From Propionibacteriaceae bacterium (GTDB lineage: Bacteria; Actinomycetota; Actinomycetes; Propionibacteriales; Propionibacteriaceae), in NCBI GenBank assembly GCA_030537675.1, contig JAUNVL010000012.1, positions 1-44,609 on the forward strand: a stretch of DNA of 44,609 nucleotides, read 5' to 3'. Position numbers and translations under genes: made by a program. Shown in pieces: positions 35,579-44,609 of the stretch. Within the stretch, counting starts at the first letter, position 1. Each line of letters starts with the position of its first letter. The notes beneath the pieces were generated by a model, which worked only from the letters and a program-made list of their open reading frames with translations, did not search any database and was not told where the DNA came from.

Positions 35579-36172
35579 ATGGTCCGGATCGGGTTGACAG
35601 GTGGGATCGCGTCGGGAAAGACGTTGGTGGCGGATGAACTCGGACGACTCGGTGCCCGTGTCATCGATGCGGACGTGCTGGCGCGTCAGGTGGTGGAGCC
35701 TGGTTCCGTGGGTCTGCAAGAGATCATCACGCGGTTCGGCGGGGACGTCCTGCGCTCCGACGGAAGCCTGGATCGGGCGCGGCTGGGAGAGATCGTGTTC
35801 GGGGACCGCGAAGCTCGCGAGGACCTCAACGCCATCATCCACCCCCGCGTCAGGGCTGAGGCGCGCCGTCTCGAGGAGTTGGCCCAGGACGACGACGTGG
35901 TGGTGCACGTCATCCCGTTGCTGGTGGAGACTGGCCAGCACGACGATTTCGATGCGGTGATGGTGGTGGACGTGCCCGTCGCGCTTCAGATCGAGCGGCT
36001 GACCCGGCGCAACGACCTGACACTCGAGCAGGCCAGAACCCGGGTAGCCGCCCAGGCGTCTCGTTCACAGAGGGTGGCCGCGGCCACGTGGGTCGTCGAC
36101 AACTCCGGGGATCCGGAGGGGACCCGGGCGATGCTCCGAGAGCTGTGGAATGGTCCTATCGCGGCAATGTGA
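35579..36172 (+). CDS. coaE: Dephospho-CoA kinase
   Basis: Phosphorylates dephospho-CoA at the 3'-hydroxyl of ribose, the last step of coenzyme A synthesis; 197 residues. The P-loop GGIASGKT lies at residues 8-15. VIDADVLARQVVEPGS, HPRVRAEARRLEEL, HVIPLLVETG and the lid region RLTRRNDLTLEQARTRVAAQ are typical. It is a stand-alone kinase without the C-terminal UPF0157 domain fused to it in mycobacteria. ATG 35579 is preferred over in-frame GTG 35570 because a -10 box would overlap the latter. Placement after rpsA matches mycobacterial gene order. Confidence 0.95.
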   Translation: MVRIGLTGGIASGKTLVADELGRLGARVIDADVLARQVVEPGSVGLQEIITRFGGDVLRSDGSLDRARLGEIVFGDREAREDLNAIIHPRVRAEARRLEELAQDDDVVVHVIPLLVETGQHDDFDAVMVVDVPVALQIERLTRRNDLTLEQARTRVAAQASRSQRVAAATWVVDNSGDPEGTRAMLRELWNGPIAAM

Positions 36173-36214
36173 GGCCGGGGATCGCTGATTGCTCCTATCT
36201 CGCACCCGGCTTTC

Positions 36215-36811
36215 TCAGGGGCACGTGGCTTCCACTGTTGCCGGGATTTCGCTGGGAGGCTCGACGGTGAAGTCCAGGAGGATGGCTTCACCGCTGACGC
36301 TGTTGCCTGTGAGATTGAAGAAGTCGACGGAGGAGTCAGCCTGGGAAAGGGAGACGGATGGATTGTCGAAATCCTTCACATCCTCCAAACTCATGGAATG
36401 TCCGTACGAGTCGATGGAAAGGTAGAGCTGCACTCCATCCTTGACCGACGAGAGGACGAATTCCGCCCCCTCCTGGCCTATGGCCTCCTCCCCGAAGGCG
36501 CAGAGAACGGAATCGAACTCCCACGTTGTGTCACCAGCCGTGAACGTGGCCCGTCCTCCGCCTTCTGCGTTCTGCTGCTTCTCCAGATTCTCGACCATGT
36601 CGTCGGCCGACTCCGCCGCTTCGCTTTGGTACGCCTCCTCCGCCTCCTTGCTGTCGGAGGTGGTCGTTTCCTGACTGGCGGCGGTCGTTTCCTGGCTGGT
36701 CGGGGGCTGTGCGGGCTGGGTGGGCGCGGGATCCGCGGCCGTTGAACCGCAACCAGCGAGAAACAGTGCCGCCGCCAAAGAAAGCACGGGAACGGTGATG
36801 TGTCGACGCAT
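36215..36811 (-). CDS. Predicted secreted lipoprotein, function unknown
   Basis: 198 residues. The signal peptide RRHITVPVLSLAAALFLAGC ends in a lipobox (LAGC), so Cys21 should be lipidated and cleaved by signal peptidase II. A low-complexity Thr/Gln/Ser/Glu/Pro linker follows (about 22-85), then a small domain with two cysteines (in VLCAFGEEA and VEATCP) that could form a disulfide. I do not recognise the family; the C-terminal part resembles small actinobacterial lipoproteins only in general character. ATG 36811 is chosen over GTG 36817 because AGGAG lies 5 bp upstream. It lies downstream of uvrB on the same strand with a 126-bp gap. Confidence 0.8.
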   Translation of the reverse strand: MRRHITVPVLSLAAALFLAGCGSTAADPAPTQPAQPPTSQETTAASQETTTSDSKEAEEAYQSEAAESADDMVENLEKQQNAEGGGRATFTAGDTTWEFDSVLCAFGEEAIGQEGAEFVLSSVKDGVQLYLSIDSYGHSMSLEDVKDFDNPSVSLSQADSSVDFFNLTGNSVSGEAILLDFTVEPPSEIPATVEATCP

Positions 36812-36937
36812 GAACACTCCTGCACGGTGGGGACGTCACCAGTGATTCGACGCCCTGGCGGACATTCTGGGGTGACGTCATCCTAGGGATTGTTTCTTCC
36901 CGACAATGACATACCCGGATTGTCCCTGTTGCGCGAC

Positions 36938-39004
36938 CTACTTGTTGGCCTCGATCATCTGTCGCAATTCCTTTTTCAGGTCCGAGACCTCGTCGCGATG
37001 ATGGGCTGCCACCTCGAACTGCAATGCTGCGGCGGCCTGGTGCATCTGGCTGGTCAGGTTCTCGATGAGCTCGGTCAGTTCGTTCACGGCCATGCTGGAT
37101 GCATCCAGGCCGCCGTTGCGCTTGGAGGTGCGGGATCCCTTGCCCTTCGCGAGCAACTCCTCCGTGTCGGCATCCTCCCGGTTGAGCATGTCGGTGATGT
37201 CGGCGATCTTCTTCCGCAGTGGTTGCGGGTCCACGCCGTGGGCCACGTTGTATGCCACCTGTTTGGCCCGCCGACGGTTGGTTTCGTCGATCGCCGCCTC
37301 CATGGAGCGTGTGATCTTGTCCGCATACATGTGCACCTGCCCGGCCACGTTCCGGGCAGCGCGCCCGATGGTCTGGATCAGGGAGCGCTCCGAACGCAGG
37401 AATCCTTCCTTGTCCGCGTCGAGGATTGCCACGAGCGACACCTCGGGAAGATCCAGGCCCTCCCTCAGCAAGTTGATGCCCACCAGCACGTCGTACTCAC
37501 CCAGCCGTAGTTCACGCAGCAACTCGATGCGCCGGAGGGTGTCGATGTCTGAGTGCAGGTACCGGGTCTTGATGCCGTTGTCCATCAAATAGTCCGTGAG
37601 GTCTTCTGACATCTTCTTCGTCAGGGTGGTGACGAGGACCCGTTCGTTGCGCTCCACCCGCTGCTTGATCTCACCCATGAGGTCATCGATCTGCCCCTTG
37701 GTGGGCTTCAGGACCACTTCCGGGTCCACCAGCCCGGTGGGACGGATGATCTGCTCCACGTAACCGTCGCCACGGTCCATCTCGTAGGGTCCCGGGGTGG
37801 CTGAGAGGTAAATGGTCTGGCCGACGCGGTCGACGAATTCGTCGAACTTCAGCGGTCGGTTGTCCATCGCGCTCGGAAGACGGAAACCGTGCTCCACGAG
37901 GGTGCGCTTGCGCGATGCGTCCCCCTCGAACATGCCGCCGATCTGGGGGATGGTGACGTGGGACTCGTCCACGACCAGCAGGAAGTCCTCCGGGAAGTAG
38001 TCCAGCAGACATGAGGGGGCGGTGCCCGGGGCCCGGCCGTCCACGTGCGACGAGTAGTTCTCGATGCCGGAACAGGTGCCGATCTGCCGCATCATCTCGA
38101 TGTCGTAGCTCGTGCGCATGCGCAGCCGTTGTGCTTCCAGCAACTTGCCCTCGGCCTCCAGGTCCTGCAGCCTGCCCACGAGTTCGGCCTCGATGCGGGT
38201 GATGGCGCGTTCCATGCGCTCCGAACCGGCGGAGTAGTGCGTGGCCGGGAAGATGTAGATCTCTTTCTCGTCGTGCAGCACGGTGCCGGTGAGAGCCTGC
38301 ATGGTGGAAATGCGTTCGATCTCGTCGCCGAAGAACTCGATGCGAACCGCGTTCTCCTCATACATCGGGAAGATCTCCAACGTGTCTCCGCGCACCCGGA
38401 ACGTTCCGCGTGTGCCGGCCAGGTCGTTGCGGGCGTACTGGATGTCAACGAGATGGCGCAGCAGTGAGTTCCGGTCCTGGCTCTCCCCGACCCGCAGGGT
38501 GACCCTCTGCTTGAGGTACTCCTCCGGGGTGCCCAGGCCGTAGATGGCCGAGACGGATGCCACCACGATGCAGTCCCGCCTCGTCAACAGCGAACTGGTG
38601 GCTGAGTGCCGGAGACGCTCCACCTCCTCGTTCAGGGAGGAGTCCTTCTCGATGTAGGTGTCGGTTTGCGGAACGTAGGCCTCCGGCTGGTAGTAGTCGT
38701 AGTACGACACGAAGTACTCCACCGCATTGTCCGGGAAGAACGAGCGCAACTCGTTGGCGAACTGGGCCGCCAGCGTCTTGTTGGGCTGCATCACGAGGAT
38801 GGGGCGCTGCACCCGCTCCGCCAGCCACGCGATGGTGGCCGTTTTTCCCGTGCCGGTGGCGCCCAGCAACACCACGTGCTGCTCACCGGCATTGATGCGG
38901 CGCTCCAGTTCGGCGATGGCTGCGGGCTGGTCACCGGAGGGTTCGAACTCTGCCTGCACCTTGAGCGGGGCCACCTGGCGCTGCAGTTCCTCGATCGGTC
39001 TCAT
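36938..39004 (-). CDS. uvrB: UvrABC excinuclease subunit B
   Basis: Damage-verifying ATPase of nucleotide excision repair, 688 residues. The N-terminal helicase-like core has Walker [14 protein letters not shown]. It continues with [13 protein letters not shown] and the beta-hairpin region [38 protein letters not shown] (Walker B) and the C-terminal helicase motifs [30 protein letters not shown] and QTIGRAARN follow. The C-terminal UVR domain that contacts UvrC is [23 protein letters not shown] 39004 is preceded exactly 7 nt upstream by TAGGCT, predicting a leaderless mRNA; the open frame extends 45 codons upstream without homology. Confidence 0.97.
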   Translation of the reverse strand: MRPIEELQRQVAPLKVQAEFEPSGDQPAAIAELERRINAGEQHVVLLGATGTGKTATIAWLAERVQRPILVMQPNKTLAAQFANELRSFFPDNAVEYFVSYYDYYQPEAYVPQTDTYIEKDSSLNEEVERLRHSATSSLLTRRDCIVVASVSAIYGLGTPEEYLKQRVTLRVGESQDRNSLLRHLVDIQYARNDLAGTRGTFRVRGDTLEIFPMYEENAVRIEFFGDEIERISTMQALTGTVLHDEKEIYIFPATHYSAGSERMERAITRIEAELVGRLQDLEAEGKLLEAQRLRMRTSYDIEMMRQIGTCSGIENYSSHVDGRAPGTAPSCLLDYFPEDFLLVVDESHVTIPQIGGMFEGDASRKRTLVEHGFRLPSAMDNRPLKFDEFVDRVGQTIYLSATPGPYEMDRGDGYVEQIIRPTGLVDPEVVLKPTKGQIDDLMGEIKQRVERNERVLVTTLTKKMSEDLTDYLMDNGIKTRYLHSDIDTLRRIELLRELRLGEYDVLVGINLLREGLDLPEVSLVAILDADKEGFLRSERSLIQTIGRAARNVAGQVHMYADKITRSMEAAIDETNRRRAKQVAYNVAHGVDPQPLRKKIADITDMLNREDADTEELLAKGKGSRTSKRNGGLDASSMAVNELTELIENLTSQMHQAAAALQFEVAAHHRDEVSDLKKELRQMIEANK

Positions 39005-39011
39005 GTGACCC

Positions 39012-39017
39012 AGCCTA
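39012..39017 (-). promoter_or_regulatory. -10 box of uvrB, predicting a leaderless mRNA
   Basis: TAGGCT on the minus strand, then 7 nt (GGGTCAC), then ATG 39004. No ribosome site. Confidence 0.6.
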
Positions 39018-39083
39018 TTCTCGTCCACCGACAGTTTCGCCAGCGGCTGAACCGCAACGGTGTTCGGCTGCAGCGCCGAAGCG

Positions 39084-39824
39084 TCAGTGGCCGGATGAGA
39101 TGAACGGGCGGGTCTCGTCGTTGCGCTCCCAGGCACCACGGAGACGGGGTGTCACGATGCCCCGTGCCAGCCACAGGAGGAGTTCGGAGGCAGGTCCGCC
39201 CACGGTGTCGAAATCACCCTCGGCCCCCAGCCGGACCTGGTATCCCTCATCCGCCAGGATCAACATGCCGGGGATGTCGGAGCGACGTCCGAGGCGTCCG
39301 GATTCAAACGCGAGCAGGTCCATCGCGATGTCGTCCGGCAGCTGCACCTCGTGTCCGTCCACATCGAGATCCACCGAATGCAATACCACCTCGAACAGCC
39401 GCGCCAGAGGGATCTGCTCCGCAGGCATCGGATCGCCGGCACGCAGTTCCACCGGTGTCGTGTTGCCCTCGAGCAGTTGCAGTTCGGTCTGCAGTTCGCT
39501 GGCGGTGGTGTCCAGGTCGATCTGGAGTCGCAACCCACCGGAGAGTGCGCCGCGTTCGATGGCGCGGATCTTGTCGGCATGGGAGTCATACATCCGGGAC
39601 GGCCGGTGCGAATCCAGGCCTCGGCACACCCGCACGAGGCCGCGAGCGTTCTCAACGAGGTGGGCGGCGACGTGGCTGCGGGTCCATCCTGAGAGGCCGG
39701 ACGGTTGCGCCCAGTGCTCCTCCGAAAATCCGATGGTGGCGCCCAGCAACACATGGGTGTGCTCGCGGACAGCTTCCAGGATCACATCGAAGCTGGCGCC
39801 GTCTGCTCGTGGGCTGCTCGACAT
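39084..39824 (-). CDS. Maleylpyruvate isomerase family, mycothiol-dependent-type protein
   Basis: 246 residues, with a DinB-like four-helix N-terminal domain. The segment [23 protein letters not shown] carries the G-W-T-R-x-H-V-x-x-H-L pattern of mycothiol-dependent maleylpyruvate isomerase-type proteins, with the histidines expected to bind a metal. A second histidine-containing segment is [17 protein letters not shown]. The C-terminal part ([22 protein letters not shown]...[13 protein letters not shown]) resembles an SCP2-like domain. The real substrate is unknown; the family name overstates what can be inferred. Start ATG 39824 is chosen because TAGGTT lies exactly 7 nt upstream. It lies between uvrB and uvrA, divergent from uvrA. 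Confidence 0.82.
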   Translation of the reverse strand: MSSSPRADGASFDVILEAVREHTHVLLGATIGFSEEHWAQPSGLSGWTRSHVAAHLVENARGLVRVCRGLDSHRPSRMYDSHADKIRAIERGALSGGLRLQIDLDTTASELQTELQLLEGNTTPVELRAGDPMPAEQIPLARLFEVVLHSVDLDVDGHEVQLPDDIAMDLLAFESGRLGRRSDIPGMLILADEGYQVRLGAEGDFDTVGGPASELLLWLARGIVTPRLRGAWERNDETRPFISSGH

Positions 39825-39831
39825 GTCTGAC

Positions 39832-39837
39832 AACCTA
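39832..39837 (-). promoter_or_regulatory. -10 box of the isomerase-family gene, predicting a leaderless mRNA
   Basis: TAGGTT on the minus strand, then 7 nt (GTCAGAC), then ATG 39824. Confidence 0.58.
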
Positions 39838-39940
39838 CCAAACAGCATCAGCCAGTGCCCACGCACGAGGTATTGGGGGTGTCCAGGGTTGTTCGCCAAG
39901 GGCCAACGTCCTGGACAACAGCTTTGTCAGGGGTCTTGCG

Positions 39941-39946
39941 TACCAT
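39941..39946 (+). promoter_or_regulatory. -10 box of uvrA, predicting a leaderless mRNA
   Basis: TACCAT, then 7 nt (TGCGCGA), then GTG 39954. No ribosome site precedes the GTG. Confidence 0.6.
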
Positions 39947-39953
39947 TGCGCGA

Positions 39954-42824
<2,871 letters not shown>

Positions 42825-42827
42825 GGT

Positions 42828-43211
42828 TCAGGGCGTGTAGCTGAGCGCGTCCCCGTCGTCGACGAGTGCGACGGCGCGGAGCGGCTCGGTGGCCGGCCCC
42901 ACCGTGGGGACGCCGTCGGTGATGGAGAACAGCGAACCGTGACAGGCGCAGAAGATTCCGTCGTCACGGACGTTGTGCACGTCGCATCCCGCGTGGGTGC
43001 ACCTGGAGGAGAACCCGACGAACGTGCCCTCCTCGGGCTGCGTGATGACGACGCCGGCTTCGGGACGAACCACGCCGCCGCCCACGGGAATGTCGCTCTT
43101 GGCCACGGTCACGGGCACGAGGCCCTTGGTGTTGTCCTCGGGGGTGCAGCCGGCGAGCGCCGCCGCCGCAATTGCCGCGCCGGAGACCAGCAGTTGGCGT
43201 CGGGTGCTCAT
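42828..43211 (-). CDS. Tat-exported Rieske [2Fe-2S] lipoprotein
   Basis: Small exported Rieske protein, 127 residues. The N-terminus [21 protein letters not shown] combines a twin-arginine motif with a lipobox, so it is predicted to fold with its cluster in the cytoplasm, be exported by Tat and be lipidated at Cys22. Cluster ligands are Cys71-x-His73 and Cys88-x-x-His91. The two other cysteines, Cys76 and Cys90, are placed for the disulfide found in high-potential Rieske proteins. Redox partner unknown. Start ATG 43211 has TATGCT 8 nt upstream. It converges on uvrA with only 3 bp between genes and diverges from uvrC. Confidence 0.9.
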   Translation of the reverse strand: MSTRRQLLVSGAAIAAAALAGCTPEDNTKGLVPVTVAKSDIPVGGGVVRPEAGVVITQPEEGTFVGFSSRCTHAGCDVHNVRDDGIFCACHGSLFSITDGVPTVGPATEPLRAVALVDDGDALSYTP

Positions 43212-43219
43212 GGGGAGCA

Positions 43220-43225
43220 AGCATA
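43220..43225 (-). promoter_or_regulatory. -10 box of the Rieske gene, predicting a leaderless mRNA
   Basis: TATGCT on the minus strand lies 8 nt before ATG 43211 (TGCTCCCC between). Confidence 0.48.
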
Positions 43226-43269
43226 GGCGCGGCGGCAGTGCGCGCTGGGGATAAGTCGGACGGGCGACC

Positions 43270-43275
43270 TATCAT
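43270..43275 (+). promoter_or_regulatory. -10 box of uvrC, predicting a leaderless mRNA
   Basis: TATCAT lies exactly 7 nt (CACTTAC) before ATG 43283, with no ribosome site. Confidence 0.62.
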
Positions 43276-43282
43276 CACTTAC

Positions 43283-44609
43283 ATGGCTGATCCGTCCACG
43301 TACCGTCCCAGCCCGGGATCGATCCCCACGGACCCCGGCGTCTACCGCTTCTTCGATGCCTTCAACAACGTCATCTACGTCGGCAAGGCGAAGAACCTGC
43401 GCTCGCGGCTGAACTCCTACTTCGCGGATCCCGCCTCGCTGCACTTCAGGACGCAGACGATGGTGCGGACCGCCTCGCGGGTGGAGTGGACGGTGGTGGC
43501 CAACGAACTCGAGGCGCTGCAACTCGAGTACACCTGGATCCAGGAGTTCGATCCCCGGTTCAACGTCAAGTACCGCGACGACAAGTCCTACCCGTGGCTG
43601 GCGGTGACCTGGTCCGAGGACTACCCGAGGGTTTTCGTGGGGCGCGGGCCGAAGAAGAAGGGCACGCGATACTTCGGGCCGTTCGGTCAGGCCTGGGCCA
43701 TCCGGGAGACCGTCGACATGTTGTTGAGGGTGTTCCCCATGCGCTCCTGCACCCAGGGGGTGTTTCGCAACGCGCGCTCCGCTGGGCGAGCCTGCCTGCT
43801 GGGGGACATCGGCAAGTGTTCCGCCCCCTGTGTCGGACGGGTGAGTGAGGTGGAGCACCGCCACATCGTGGCCGACTTCTGCTCGTTCATGGCAGGCAAC
43901 ACCGCTGGCATCATTGGCGAGATCGAACGCGAGATGTACCAGGCGTCCACGGACATGAACTTCGAGAAGGCCGCTGTTCTGAGGGACTCGCTCGGTGCGC
44001 TGCGCCGCGCCCAGGAGAAGAACTCCGTGGTCCTCAGCGACGACACACGCGCCGACATCGTCGGGTTCGCCGACGACGGCCAGCAGGTGGCCGTGCAGGC
44101 CTTCCACGTCCACGGGGGACGCATCACGGGCGAACGAGGCTGGGTCGCGGACCGCACCGACGATCGTGATCTGACGGAGTTGCTCGAATCCTTCCTCCTG
44201 CAGCTCTATGCCGAGAATGGCGTGGAGGTGCCTCCTCTCATCCTGTCCTCGGTGGAGGCCGAGCACGCACTCGTGGAGCTTCTCGCGGCCCGTCGTGGCG
44301 CCAAGGTGGACATCCGGGTGCCGCTGAGGGGCGACAAGCGCATGCTGCTCGACACCGTGGTGAAGAACGCCGAGATGGCCCTGTCCCAGAATCAGACACG
44401 CCGGGCCTCCGATCTGACCACCCGCAACATCGCCCTCGACGAGGTGGCCGAGGCGCTCAACCTGCCGACCGCACCGCTGCGCATCGAGTGCTACGACATC
44501 TCCCACACGCAGGGCTCCGAGGTGGTCGGCTCCATGGTGGTGTTCGAGGATGCCATGGCCAAGAAGTCCGACTACCGGCGCTTCATCATCAAGTCGTTCG
44601 AGGGCTCCA
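43283..44609 (+). CDS. uvrC: UvrABC excinuclease subunit C (3' truncated by window edge)
   Basis: Dual-incision nuclease of nucleotide excision repair; the frame is open to the window end, with 442 residues visible. The N-terminal GIY-YIG nuclease (about 14-95) has [20 protein letters not shown] and LRSRLNSYF, and makes the 3' incision. A cysteine-rich segment follows ([15 protein letters not shown]). The UVR domain [20 protein letters not shown] contacts UvrB. The start of the RNase H-like C-terminal nuclease that makes the 5' incision is visible, with its first acidic residue in [20 protein letters not shown]. The helix-hairpin-helix end is missing. ATG 43283 follows a TATCAT box by 7 nt. 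Confidence 0.96.
   Translation, partial: MADPSTYRPSPGSIPTDPGVYRFFDAFNNVIYVGKAKNLRSRLNSYFADPASLHFRTQTMVRTASRVEWTVVANELEALQLEYTWIQEFDPRFNVKYRDDKSYPWLAVTWSEDYPRVFVGRGPKKKGTRYFGPFGQAWAIRETVDMLLRVFPMRSCTQGVFRNARSAGRACLLGDIGKCSAPCVGRVSEVEHRHIVADFCSFMAGNTAGIIGEIEREMYQASTDMNFEKAAVLRDSLGALRRAQEKNSVVLSDDTRADIVGFADDGQQVAVQAFHVHGGRITGERGWVADRTDDRDLTELLESFLLQLYAENGVEVPPLILSSVEAEHALVELLAARRGAKVDIRVPLRGDKRMLLDTVVKNAEMALSQNQTRRASDLTTRNIALDEVAEALNLPTAPLRIECYDISHTQGSEVVGSMVVFEDAMAKKSDYRRFIIKSFEGS

Noticed and set aside
36174..36210. GCCGGG/CCCGGC repeat between coaE and the convergent lipoprotein gene as a terminator
   Set aside because: The stem is 6 bp with a 25-nt loop. TTTCT follows, but the structure is too weak to call.
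36902..36924. GACAAT-N11-ATTGTC inverted repeat in the uvrB-lipoprotein gap
   Set aside because: Only 6-bp AT-containing arms with no T-tract; not convincing as a terminator or operator.
39049..39065. GAAC...GTTC pair upstream of uvrB as an SOS (LexA) box
   Set aside because: The spacer is 9 bp. The actinobacterial SOS box has GAAC and GTTC separated by 4 bp.

Overview
The window is high-GC actinobacterial housekeeping DNA. The division and cell-wall (dcw) cluster, DivIVA, MurE with a diaminopimelate-type motif, the DnaE2 polymerase, a class F sortase, an ANTAR response regulator and a mycothiol-type enzyme family all point to Actinomycetota. A Propionibacteriaceae-like organism is my inference from gene order, not something proven here. 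I see no insertion sequence, prophage, CRISPR array or foreign island. The longest gene-free stretches are about 200 bp.

Layout. (1) 1-3084: the 3' part of dnaE2 and a catalytic dinB, a translesion-synthesis pair. (2) 3088-7924, minus strand: moxR, a DUF58 gene, a transglutaminase (TgpA-like) gene and a DUF3040 gene. (3) 8050-22046, plus strand: a five-copy MraZ operator, mraZ, an mraW-type RNA hairpin, then rsmH-ftsL-ftsI-murE-murF-mraY-murD-ftsW-murG-murC-ftsQ, almost all joined by 1-4 bp stop/start overlaps. (4) 22206-25033: ftsZ with its own terminator, sepF and divIVA. (5) 25151-29456: a dksA-type gene, lspA, a pseudouridine synthase gene, pyk, tRNA-Leu(CAA) on the minus strand, and pdtaR. 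(6) 29545-44609: a thioesterase gene, polA, a class F sortase gene, rpsA, a 51-residue membrane protein gene, coaE, a lipoprotein gene, uvrB, a mycothiol-dependent isomerase family gene, uvrA, a Rieske lipoprotein gene and the 5' part of uvrC.

How it works together. Region 3 encodes the peptidoglycan precursor route from UDP-MurNAc to lipid II (MurC, D, E, F, MraY, MurG), the septal polymerase pair FtsW-FtsI and its FtsQ-FtsL partners. FtsZ, SepF and DivIVA provide the ring, its membrane anchor and the polar scaffold. Region 6 holds three nucleotide excision repair proteins plus DNA polymerase I, which fills the excised gap. Region 1 adds error-prone bypass.

The most notable signals are regulatory. 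First, five GTGGRG-like boxes sit at an exact 10-bp period before mraZ. Second, a hairpin with the loop ACTTCCCC lies in the mraZ-rsmH gap. Third, at least nine genes in the right third (pyk, polA, sortase, coaE, uvrB, isomerase, uvrA, Rieske, uvrC) have a TANNNT -10 box 6-8 nt before the start codon, which predicts leaderless mRNAs. I found no convincing undescribed multi-gene system.
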